From positions 329,048-393,047 of the forward strand of contig NZ_JBHSHD010000005.1 of the NCBI RefSeq assembly GCF_042652785.1: a stretch of 64,000 nt of DNA. The letters run 5' to 3'. The notes under the pieces were generated by a model, which had not been told where the DNA came from, did no database searches, and saw nothing but the letters and a program-made list of their open reading frames with translations. Positions 28,084 through 36,213 of this stretch are shown here, one piece after another. Origin of the DNA: Dokdonella_A ginsengisoli. GTDB taxonomy: Bacteria > Pseudomonadota > Gammaproteobacteria > Xanthomonadales > Rhodanobacteraceae. Position 1 is the first letter of the stretch. Every line of letters starts with the position of its first letter. Position numbers and translations under genes: made by a program.

Positions 28084-30384
28084 ATGCCGACGATCGAAGA
28101 ACTCAAGCAAGCCGCACTCGCCTACCACCGCAAGGACCCGGCCGGAAAGATCAAGGTCACGCCGACCAAGCCCGTCGTCACCCAGCGCGAGCTTTCGCTC
28201 GCCTACTCGCCCGGCGTCGCCGCCGCCTGCGAGGAGATCGTGCGCGATCCGGGCGAGGTCGCCACGCTGACCGCGCGCAGCAACCTCGTCGCGGTCATCA
28301 CCAACGGCACCGCGGTGCTCGGCCTGGGCAACATCGGCCCGCTCGCCGCCAAGCCGGTGATGGAAGGCAAGGGCGTGCTGTTCCAGAAGTTCGCCGGCAT
28401 CGACGTGTTCGACCTGGAGGTCGCCGAGAACGATCCGGACAAGCTGGTCGAGATCATCGCCAGCCTGGAGCCGAGCTTCGGCGGCATCAACCTCGAGGAC
28501 ATCAAGGCGCCCGAGTGCTTCGAGGTCGAGAAGAAGCTGCGCGAGCGCATGAAGATCCCGGTCTTCCACGACGACCAGCACGGCACCGCGATCATCGTCG
28601 GCGCCGCGGTCATCAACGCGCTGCGCGTGGCCGGCAAGGAGATCGGCGAGATCAAGCTGGTCTCCACCGGCGCCGGCGCCGCCGGCATCGCCTGCCTGGA
28701 CATGCTGGTCGGGCTCGGCGTCAAGCCGGAGAACATCTGGGTCGCCGACCGTCTTGGCGTGGTCTACAAGGGCCGCGTCCTCGAGATGGATCCGAACAAG
28801 TGCCGCTATGCGCGCGACACCGACGCGCGCACGCTCGATGAGATCATCGACGGCGCCGACATCTTCCTCGGCCTGTCTGCGCCGGGCGTGCTCAAGCCGG
28901 CGATGGTCGAGCGCATGGGCGAGCGGCCGATCATCCTGGCGCTGGCCAACCCGACGCCGGAAATTCTGCCGGAGGAGGCGCGCGCGGTGCGCCCCGACGC
29001 GATCATCGCCACCGGCCGTTCGGACTATCCGAACCAGGTCAACAACGCGCTGTGCTTCCCGTACATCTTCCGCGGCGCGCTCGACGTCGGCGCGACGGTC
29101 ATCAACGAGGCGATGAAGATCGCCTGCGTGCACGCGATCGCTGAACTGGCGCGGCGCGAGTCGAGCGACATCGCCGCGCGTGCCTACGGCGGACGCACGC
29201 TGACCTTCGGTCCGGACTACCTGATCCCGCAGCCGTTCGATCCGCGCCTGATCGTGCAGCTGGCGCCGGCGGTGGCGAAGGCGGCGATGGACTCGGGCGT
29301 GGCCACACGCCCGATCGAGGACCTGCGCGCGTACTGGGAGAAGCTCAACCAGTTCGTGTTCCGCACCACCTTGCTGATGAAGCCGGTGTTCGCGCGCGCC
29401 AAGAACGATCCCAAGCGCGTCGTCTACGCCGAGGGCGAGGAGGAGACCGTGCTGCGCGCGGTGCAGGCGGTGGTCGACGAGGGCACCGCCCGGCCGATCC
29501 TGATCGGCCGCCCGTCGGTGATCGAGTCGCGCATCCAGCGCCTGTCGCTGCGCCTGCGGCCCGGCGTCGACTTCGAGCTGTGCAACATCGAGAGCGATCC
29601 GCGCTTCAAGGACTACTGGACGCTCTACCACGAGCTGATGGAGCGCCGCGGCGTCACGCCGGACAGCGCCAAGGCGATCGTGCGCTCGCGCTCGACCGTG
29701 ATCGCCGCGCTGATGCTCCGCCGCGGCGAGGCCGACGCGCTGATCTGCGGCCTCGTCGGCCGCTACCACAAGAAGCTCGGCTACCTGCGCGGCATCCTGC
29801 CGCTCGATCCCGGCGTCGACAACGTCTCGGCGATGAGCGCGGTGTTCAACGACCGCGGCGTGTTCTTCTTCCTCGACACGCACGTCGCGCTCGATCCGGA
29901 CGCCGAACGCATCGCGGCATCCGCCGCGCAGGCCTCGCTGCGGCTCAAGCTGTTCGGCATCACGCCGAAGGTGGCGATCCTGTCGCACTCCAACTTCGGC
30001 AGCCACGACGACGTCAGCGCGCAGAAGATGCGCCGCGTGGTCGAGCTGCTGCGCGAGCGCCTGCCCAAGGTCGAGATCGAGGGCGAGATGCACGCCGACA
30101 CCGCGCTCAATCCCGAGGTGCGCGAACGTCTGTTCCCGAACTCGCGCCTGGCCGGTTCGGCCAACGTGTTCGTCTGCCCGAACATGGACTCGGCCAACAT
30201 CGCCTTCAACATGACGCGCGTGATGACCGACGGCGTGGTGCTCGGGCCGATCCTGATGGGCTTCTCCAAGCCGGCCCACGTGCTGACGCCGGCCGCGACG
30301 GTGCGCCGCGTGTTCAACATGACCGCGCTGGCCGTGGTCGAGGCGCAGATCCGCGAGCAGGTCGCGGCGAAACCGGCGCCGTGA
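28084..30384 (+). CDS. maeB: NADP-dependent malic enzyme with phosphotransacetylase-like domain
   Basis: A 766-residue cytoplasmic enzyme that decarboxylates malate to pyruvate with NADP reduction, feeding pyruvate and NADPH. The N-terminal malic domain contains SLAYSPGVA, the central NAD(P)-binding domain has GAGAAG (about 199-204) and NPTPE, and the C-terminal third (about 430-755) is the phosphate acetyl/butyryl transferase-like regulatory domain of the large MaeB type. The PTA domain normally mediates acetyl-CoA control and oligomerisation. Length is normal. The ATG at 28084 is the first with family similarity. Its stop overlaps the start of the next gene by GTGA. Confidence 0.97.
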   Translation: MPTIEELKQAALAYHRKDPAGKIKVTPTKPVVTQRELSLAYSPGVAAACEEIVRDPGEVATLTARSNLVAVITNGTAVLGLGNIGPLAAKPVMEGKGVLFQKFAGIDVFDLEVAENDPDKLVEIIASLEPSFGGINLEDIKAPECFEVEKKLRERMKIPVFHDDQHGTAIIVGAAVINALRVAGKEIGEIKLVSTGAGAAGIACLDMLVGLGVKPENIWVADRLGVVYKGRVLEMDPNKCRYARDTDARTLDEIIDGADIFLGLSAPGVLKPAMVERMGERPIILALANPTPEILPEEARAVRPDAIIATGRSDYPNQVNNALCFPYIFRGALDVGATVINEAMKIACVHAIAELARRESSDIAARAYGGRTLTFGPDYLIPQPFDPRLIVQLAPAVAKAAMDSGVATRPIEDLRAYWEKLNQFVFRTTLLMKPVFARAKNDPKRVVYAEGEEETVLRAVQAVVDEGTARPILIGRPSVIESRIQRLSLRLRPGVDFELCNIESDPRFKDYWTLYHELMERRGVTPDSAKAIVRSRSTVIAALMLRRGEADALICGLVGRYHKKLGYLRGILPLDPGVDNVSAMSAVFNDRGVFFFLDTHVALDPDAERIAASAAQASLRLKLFGITPKVAILSHSNFGSHDDVSAQKMRRVVELLRERLPKVEIEGEMHADTALNPEVRERLFPNSRLAGSANVFVCPNMDSANIAFNMTRVMTDGVVLGPILMGFSKPAHVLTPAATVRRVFNMTALAVVEAQIREQVAAKPAP

Positions 30385-31568
30385 AGCGGCGCGGCCTGCT
30401 GCGCGCCGGTGCGGGTCTGGCCGGCGCCGCGCTGCTCGCGCCACTGCTGCACGGCCCTCGCGCGTCGGCGGCGGGCGCGTACGGCAGGATCGATCCCGCG
30501 CAGCTGCGCGGCGCATTCGCGCCGCCGGCGCAGGCGCCGCAGCTGCTGCTCGAGTTCGCACGCTGGCTGGACGCCGAGGCGCCGCCCGGCCTGCCGCTGG
30601 CCGAGGGCCTGAGCGGCGACGACGGCCGGTGGACGTCGCGCTTCAACGATTTCTGGATCGAGGAAGGCGCCGACCTGTCGGAGCAGTTCGCGATCTTCCT
30701 GACCATCGGCGACGGCGGTGACGTCGCGCTCTGGAACCGCGAGGGCGGCGCGAGTTCGCAGTGGCCGGTGGTGCTGATCGGCGGCGAGGGCGAGGCGGTG
30801 GTGCTGGCCGATTCGTTCGCCGGCTTCCTCGCGCGCCTGGCTACGGCGCAGTTCGACGAGCCGGATGCCGGCGAGAGCGACGGGTTCTCGTGGAGCGAGT
30901 TCCAGAGCGACGCCGAGAGCGAAGGCGAGGAGGCGAACGCGGACGCACGCGCCGACCTCGCCGCCGCACGCCGGGCGCGCAAGGCGCTCGGCGGATGGCT
31001 GCGCCGGCAGACCGGCCAGGACGACCTCGCCGCGCTGGCGCGGCGGCGCGTGCCGCACGACGCCTTGCGCCGGTTCTTCGACGCGCACGTGAAGGCGGTG
31101 CACGAGCGCCAGCGCGCCAGCGCCGACTGGCGCGCCTTGCGCGCGCTGGTGCAGCAGGACCGGCCGAAAGGATATCGCGGCAGCTACGACGATCTGCACG
31201 TCGTCTGCGCCGGCGACTTCTTCCGCATCGGCACGATGTCCGAGCGCGGCCGGCGTTTCGTGGCGCATGCGCGCAGCGGCGAGATCGAGCCGCTGGTCCG
31301 TGCGCTGCGTGAGCAGCGCGCGCGCCGCCTTCCCGCGCACGGGCTGTGGTTCCACGCGCGCCTGCGCGTCTACGCCGCCGATACCGTATCCGATCCGCAG
31401 CAGCCCGGCCTCGTCGATCTGGTCGCGCAGTATCTCGACGACGCCTCGGACATGTCCTGGCTGCCGCGCCCGCCGGCGGCGGCGATCCGCGCCGATTGCG
31501 CGCGCGCTCCGCGCAGCGCGTGGTGGACGCCCGGCTGGCTGCGCGCGATCCTCGCCACGCCGAACTGA
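30381..31568 (+). CDS. Tat-exported SUKH (SMI1/KNR4)-like protein, unknown role
   Basis: A 395-residue protein starting with a GTG that overlaps the maeB stop as GTGA, so it is translationally coupled to maeB. The N-terminus (KRRGLLRAG, then a hydrophobic core and ASA) looks like a twin-arginine signal. Residues about 95-155 (FLTIGDGGDVALW, PVVLIGGEGEAVVLADSFAGFL) resemble the SMI1/KNR4 (SUKH) fold, used by many toxin-immunity proteins. A DE-rich linker (about 160-190) and a basic helical C-terminal half follow. SUKH similarity is by eye and moderate. Attachment to a central metabolic gene is odd and its function is unknown. Confidence 0.55.
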   Translation: MKRRGLLRAGAGLAGAALLAPLLHGPRASAAGAYGRIDPAQLRGAFAPPAQAPQLLLEFARWLDAEAPPGLPLAEGLSGDDGRWTSRFNDFWIEEGADLSEQFAIFLTIGDGGDVALWNREGGASSQWPVVLIGGEGEAVVLADSFAGFLARLATAQFDEPDAGESDGFSWSEFQSDAESEGEEANADARADLAAARRARKALGGWLRRQTGQDDLAALARRRVPHDALRRFFDAHVKAVHERQRASADWRALRALVQQDRPKGYRGSYDDLHVVCAGDFFRIGTMSERGRRFVAHARSGEIEPLVRALREQRARRLPAHGLWFHARLRVYAADTVSDPQQPGLVDLVAQYLDDASDMSWLPRPPAAAIRADCARAPRSAWWTPGWLRAILATPN

Positions 31569-31733
31569 CGCGCGCGCGGCGGCAACTGCGTCGAAGTGTG
31601 TCGGCGCGCCGCCGGCGCCTTCGCGGCCCTGGGCCTTTGGGGTATCTTTCCGTACAAAGATACGAATCCACCGTACACGCCGCGCCTTAGGCAGGAAGCT
31701 TCCGCGCCGGCCCCAAACGAAGACTCCAGGGGC

Positions 31734-33128
31734 ATGTCAGATCTTCCTTCCTCGCCGTCGGCGGAGGGTGTGCGGCCGCGCGCCGGCTGGCTGTGGCGCG
31801 CGCCGGTGGCCGATCCGGTCGATCGCCGCAATGCGCCGATGCTGCAGGTCGTGCTGCTGATCCTCGGTTCGCTGCCGCCGCTGATGTGGGCGTACCGCAT
31901 CGCGCTGTCGGGCATTCCATGGCGCGCGGAGGAAACCGCCAGCCTGATCATGAGCCTGGCGGTCAGCGCGTTCGCGCTGTTCGGCGTGGTGCTGATCCGG
32001 CGCGGCCGCTTCCAGTGGGCGATCCGCCAGACGCTGGCGCTGATCGCGATCGTGATGATCCTCAGCCACGCGCTGGACGGCAGCAGCCGGCAGGGCTACG
32101 AGCAGCCGCTGGCGATCGTCTGGATGGTGCTGGCCGGGCTGATGATCGGACGCCGCGCGCTGTGGCTGATGTACGCCTGCGTGCTGGCAGCCTTCGTCGC
32201 TGGCGGCGTGGTCGACGCCGGCCGCGGCAATCCGATCGACACGCCGATGAACGTGACGATCAGCGTGGTGATCGGCGGCGTGATCTATCTGCTGATCGCG
32301 ATCGTGATCGACCGCAGCGTGCGCGCCTTGCGCGAGAGCCTGGCCGATGCGACGCGTCGCGGCGACGCGCTGGCGGCGGCGAACCGGCGCCTGGAAGCGG
32401 AGATGGCCGAGCGCGAGAGGGTGCAGCAGCAGCTGGTGCACGCGCAGAAGGTCGAGGCGGTCGGGCGACTGGCCAGCGGCGTCGCGCACGACTTCAACCA
32501 TCTGCTCAGCCTGATCCTCGGCTACGCCGAGAAGGGACGCCGGCTCGACGACGCGGGCGAGGCGAAGAAGGCGCTCGCCGGCGTCGAGGCGGCCGCGCGC
32601 CGCGCGACGGCGGTGACGCAGCGGCTGCTCACCTTCGGCCGCCGCGACGCCGCGCGCGTCGAGCGCTTCGACCTGGTCGAGGCGCTGCGCGACCTGCAGC
32701 CGATGCTGCGCCAGCTGTTCGCCCCCGGCGTGCGCATCGCCTTCGACCTGCCGGAGGCGCCGGTGCCGATCGAGTTCGACCGCGCGCAGCTCGACCTGGT
32801 CGTGCTCAGCATCGCCTCCAACGCCAACGACGCGATGCCCGATGGCGGCCGCTTCGAGGTGACGCTGCGCGCGGGCGACGACGGCGCGCCGGTCGCGCTG
32901 ACCTTGCGCGACAGCGGCCACGGCATCGACGAGCAGGTGCGCGCACGCCTGTTCGAAGCGTTCTTCACGACCAAGCCGGCCGGACGCGGCACCGGGCTCG
33001 GCCTGTCGGTGGCACAGGACCTGGTGGCCGCCGCCGGCGGCCGCATCGAGGTCGACAGCGAACCGGGCCGTGGCGCGGCATTCCGCGTCGTGCTGCCGGC
33101 GCTGGAGCGGAGATTGGCCGATGCCTGA
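31734..33128 (+). CDS. Membrane sensor histidine kinase
   Basis: A 464-residue kinase. About six transmembrane helices (residues 37-205, with little periplasmic loop) form an integral-membrane sensor, then a coiled-coil linker, the HisKA box GVAHDFNHLL with the phospho-acceptor histidine, and a HATPase_c domain with N box SNANDAM, G1 DSGHGI and G2 GTGLGL. The ATG at 31734 follows CCAGGGG. It overlaps the downstream response regulator by 8 bases, so the two form a cognate pair. The stimulus is unknown; the helix-rich sensor suggests membrane or respiratory signals. Confidence 0.93.
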   Translation: MSDLPSSPSAEGVRPRAGWLWRAPVADPVDRRNAPMLQVVLLILGSLPPLMWAYRIALSGIPWRAEETASLIMSLAVSAFALFGVVLIRRGRFQWAIRQTLALIAIVMILSHALDGSSRQGYEQPLAIVWMVLAGLMIGRRALWLMYACVLAAFVAGGVVDAGRGNPIDTPMNVTISVVIGGVIYLLIAIVIDRSVRALRESLADATRRGDALAAANRRLEAEMAERERVQQQLVHAQKVEAVGRLASGVAHDFNHLLSLILGYAEKGRRLDDAGEAKKALAGVEAAARRATAVTQRLLTFGRRDAARVERFDLVEALRDLQPMLRQLFAPGVRIAFDLPEAPVPIEFDRAQLDLVVLSIASNANDAMPDGGRFEVTLRAGDDGAPVALTLRDSGHGIDEQVRARLFEAFFTTKPAGRGTGLGLSVAQDLVAAAGGRIEVDSEPGRGAAFRVVLPALERRLADA

Positions 33129-33885
33129 GGCAGGCGCCGCCGCCGCGACGAGGACCTCGCCCCGTGCGCGCGTGGCCGTGCTCGAGGACGACGAGGCGTT
33201 GCGCGAGGACATCCTCGTGCCGGGACTTGCCGCCAACGGCTACGACGTCGAGGGCTTCGGACACGCGTCCGACCTGTACCGCCGGCTGCTGGCGACGGCG
33301 TTCGACGTCGCCGTGATCGACGTCGGCCTGCCCGACGAGGACGGCCTGTCGGTCGCGCGCCACCTGCGCGCCGGCTCGCCGCTCGGCATCGTCATGCTGA
33401 CCGGACGCAGCCGCCCGGCCGAGCGCCTGCGCGCGCTGGACGACGGGGCCGACGCCTGGCTGGCCAAGCCGGTCGAGGTCGAGGTGGTCGCCGCGACGAT
33501 CGGCAGCCTGCTGCGGCGCATGCGTCTGCCGGCGGTGGCGCGCGCGCCGGTGCCTGCGCCGGCGCCCGCATCCGCATCGCGCTGGCGGCTGGCCGCGCAG
33601 GGCTGGCGGCTCGCCGCGCCGTCGGGCCGCGACGTCGTGCTCAACCGCGCCGAACGCGGCGTGCTCGAATGCCTGTTCGCGGCGAACGGCGAGCCGGTGC
33701 CGCGCGAGCAGCTGATCGCGGCGCTCGGCGAGAGCCGCTACGAATTCGATCCGCACCGGCTCGACATGCTGGTGCACCGCCTGCGGCGCAAGGTCGTGGA
33801 GAACACCGGCCAGACCCTGCCGCTGCGTTCGGTGCGCGGACGCGGCTACGTGCTGGTCGGCTGCGAGCGCTCGCCGGCGGACTGA
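33121..33885 (+). CDS. OmpR-family response regulator
   Basis: A 254-residue regulator that overlaps the kinase gene. The receiver domain (about 16-125) has the acidic pair EDDE, the phospho-acceptor in VIDVGLPDEDG and the conserved lysine in LAKPVE. A short Pro/Ala linker leads to a winged-helix output domain (about 160-250, ending RSVRGRGYVLV), typical of OmpR/PhoB. Targets are unknown. It converges on the secreted protein gene at 33898, 12 bases away. Confidence 0.95.
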   Translation: MPEAGAAAATRTSPRARVAVLEDDEALREDILVPGLAANGYDVEGFGHASDLYRRLLATAFDVAVIDVGLPDEDGLSVARHLRAGSPLGIVMLTGRSRPAERLRALDDGADAWLAKPVEVEVVAATIGSLLRRMRLPAVARAPVPAPAPASASRWRLAAQGWRLAAPSGRDVVLNRAERGVLECLFAANGEPVPREQLIAALGESRYEFDPHRLDMLVHRLRRKVVENTGQTLPLRSVRGRGYVLVGCERSPAD

Positions 33886-33897
33886 CGCGCGCCTTCC

Positions 33898-35958
33898 TCA
33901 GGGAGCGATCTCCAGCCGGTTCGCCGCGCCGGTCAGATCGCGGTTCAGCGTGATCCACAGCTCGGCCGCGTCGGCGCGCAGCGACGGGAAGTAGTCGACG
34001 TCGCGCGTCAGCACCGCGCCGCCGAGCTTCACCGTCGCCGGCAGCGCGGCGGCGTAGCCGCGCACGATCACCAGCGGATGCTTCAAGGTGCCGGCGCCGA
34101 CCGCGACGTTCGCGTCGAGGCGATTGCCGGCGGCCTGGAACGTCAGCGCGCCGCGCACCGGATCGTAGCCGGGCGGCTGGTACGTCGCCGGGCTTGTGTC
34201 GGCGACGCCGGCCGGTCCCTGCACGGCGACGCTGCCGACGCTGGCGCCGAGGGTCAGGCTCTGGACCGTTTCGACTTCGCGCCGCTGCGCGCCGACCGGA
34301 TCGCTGCCGTGCGTGCCGAGCACGATCCAGGTCGCGTAGCTCTTCTTCGGCCAGCCCGGCGCGGTCGGATCGCCCGGCAGGGCGGTGCCGTTGCCGCCGC
34401 CGCCGTACCAGGCGTTGCCGCGGATGCGGTACTGCTGCAGGCCGAGGAAGCCGAAATTGGTGCCCCAGGCGAGCCGCGCGTTGCGCGTCGCGCCGCCGCC
34501 GAGTTCGTAGTTGACCGACTGGAACGGCCAGTCGTAGTCGCACGGCATCGCGTACTGCCCGGGACAGCCGGCGCCCTGTGCGCTGGTGGTGTTCCACAGG
34601 TCCTGGCCCCAGTAGCCGCCGGCGTCCTGCTGGCGGATCGTCTGCGTCTGCACCAGGCCCATCGTCGCGTCGACGCCGCTGCTCCACAGTTTCACGAACG
34701 GCACCGTGTTGGCTTCGTTCCAGCTCCAGGCGCTGCCGAAGGTGACCGGATCGGTGCTGCTGGCGAAGCGGTAGTAGTCGCCCCAGGCGACGCCGCCGAT
34801 CAGCGCGCGGGCGCCGTCGTTCTCGGCGCCGTCGATGCGCAGCTGCCCGTACGGACCGCGCGAATCGTCCTCGAGCCGGTCGGCCGGCACGCCGGACAGG
34901 TCGTAGGTGACCGACCACAGCGGGTGGTCGCGGCCGGTCGAGAAGGTCCATTCGATCGTGACCGGCACGTCGTAGCGCTGCGCCGGCGCCAGCCGCGTGC
35001 AGTAGCGCGGGTAGTTCTGCGTGAAGCGCAGGATCGCGTGATGGCGCCCGGCGAACACGCGCTCGAACTGGCCCGGCGTGAAGTGGCCGAGGCTGGACGG
35101 GTCGCCGCCGCCGGTGCAGAAGTCCTCGCTGGACGGATGCGAGACGACGTAGCCGAAGCCGCCGAAGCCGTCGGAGGTCGGCCGCACGACGCGCGTCTGC
35201 GCGCCGGCCTGGTAGCGGAACTCGCGCAGCTCGCCGCCGCGCGTGCCGCCGCTGCCGGTGCCGCCGTCGTTGTGCGCCAGTACCGCCGCGCGTGGCTGGC
35301 CGGCGCTGTCGCGCCAGCGGAAGCGGTCGCCGGCGAGGCCGTCGATCGGCACGTCTTGATCGATCGCCAGCCCGTCGGCCGCTCCGCCGCCGCCGTCGAA
35401 ACCGTCGCCGAAGATCGGATCGGGCTGGCTGCCTTCCAGGCTGACGTCGTCCAGGTACAGCGCCGGCTGCGTGCCGGCGGCATTGCTCTGGATGTCGATG
35501 CGGTCGAACGCGCCCAGCGCGGCGAACGGCGCGATCGAGGCCAGCGGCACCACCGCTTCGCGCCACGCGCCGGCCGCGGGCGCGCCGCCGCCGATGTAGG
35601 CGTTCAGCGCGACGCTGGCGATCGAGCCGTCGCTGCTGTCCTGCAGGAACAGGGTCAGCTGCTGGCCGCCGCTGCTGCCGCCGTGGATCCACAGGCGCAG
35701 CTGCGGGTACTGCGCCAGCGGCAGCGCGCCGCCGGCGTGGAAGAATGACACCGCGTTGTAGGCGTTGCCGTCGAAGCGGATCGAGTGCGTGCCGGCGTGC
35801 ACCGGGGCGGCGTTGCCGAAGTCGCTGCCGCCGCCGTAGGAATAGTCCTGGAACGTGTTGCGCAGCGCGTCGTCGTAGACGACCAGCGCGGCGTGCGCGT
35901 GCGCCGCGGCGAACGCGAACAGGGCGCCGAGCGCGGCGCGCGGCCCGTATCGATTCAT
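33898..35958 (-). CDS. Large secreted protein with N-terminal CBM-like domain
   Basis: A 686-residue exported protein. The ATG at 35958 has GGGGGA before it and a signal peptide ending AHAHA (about residue 23). Residues 25-170 look like a jelly-roll carbohydrate-binding domain (VVYDDALRN opening, FDGNAYNAVSFF, LYLDDVSL close), followed by a DGFD motif near 185. The remaining 490 residues are rich in Trp, Tyr and Gly (RDHPLWSVTYDLSG, ATWIVLGTHG), suggesting a glycan-active or glycan-binding fold, but I recognise no catalytic family. Four or more cysteines could form disulfides. Confidence 0.7.
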   Translation of the reverse strand: MNRYGPRAALGALFAFAAAHAHAALVVYDDALRNTFQDYSYGGGSDFGNAAPVHAGTHSIRFDGNAYNAVSFFHAGGALPLAQYPQLRLWIHGGSSGGQQLTLFLQDSSDGSIASVALNAYIGGGAPAAGAWREAVVPLASIAPFAALGAFDRIDIQSNAAGTQPALYLDDVSLEGSQPDPIFGDGFDGGGGAADGLAIDQDVPIDGLAGDRFRWRDSAGQPRAAVLAHNDGGTGSGGTRGGELREFRYQAGAQTRVVRPTSDGFGGFGYVVSHPSSEDFCTGGGDPSSLGHFTPGQFERVFAGRHHAILRFTQNYPRYCTRLAPAQRYDVPVTIEWTFSTGRDHPLWSVTYDLSGVPADRLEDDSRGPYGQLRIDGAENDGARALIGGVAWGDYYRFASSTDPVTFGSAWSWNEANTVPFVKLWSSGVDATMGLVQTQTIRQQDAGGYWGQDLWNTTSAQGAGCPGQYAMPCDYDWPFQSVNYELGGGATRNARLAWGTNFGFLGLQQYRIRGNAWYGGGGNGTALPGDPTAPGWPKKSYATWIVLGTHGSDPVGAQRREVETVQSLTLGASVGSVAVQGPAGVADTSPATYQPPGYDPVRGALTFQAAGNRLDANVAVGAGTLKHPLVIVRGYAAALPATVKLGGAVLTRDVDYFPSLRADAAELWITLNRDLTGAANRLEIAP

Positions 35959-36213
35959 GGTTTTCCCCCTGCGGTCCGGTGCTGCCTCCTTCTACGCCGT
36001 TTCGCGACGCATCCGGACATCGGCACCGTTCGCGCGAGTATGCCGCCTGCGACGCGACGGATCCGGGTCGCAGGCGTGACGTGCCGCGGTGTGCACGGCT
36101 GTGCAGCATGCACGGGAAACGCGGGACGACTAAACTGGTGCCTTCCCTCGCGACGGGCTTGCGCCGTACGCGACCACCGCGCGGCGTCCCTGCGCCGCTT
36201 TGAAGAGATCCGC

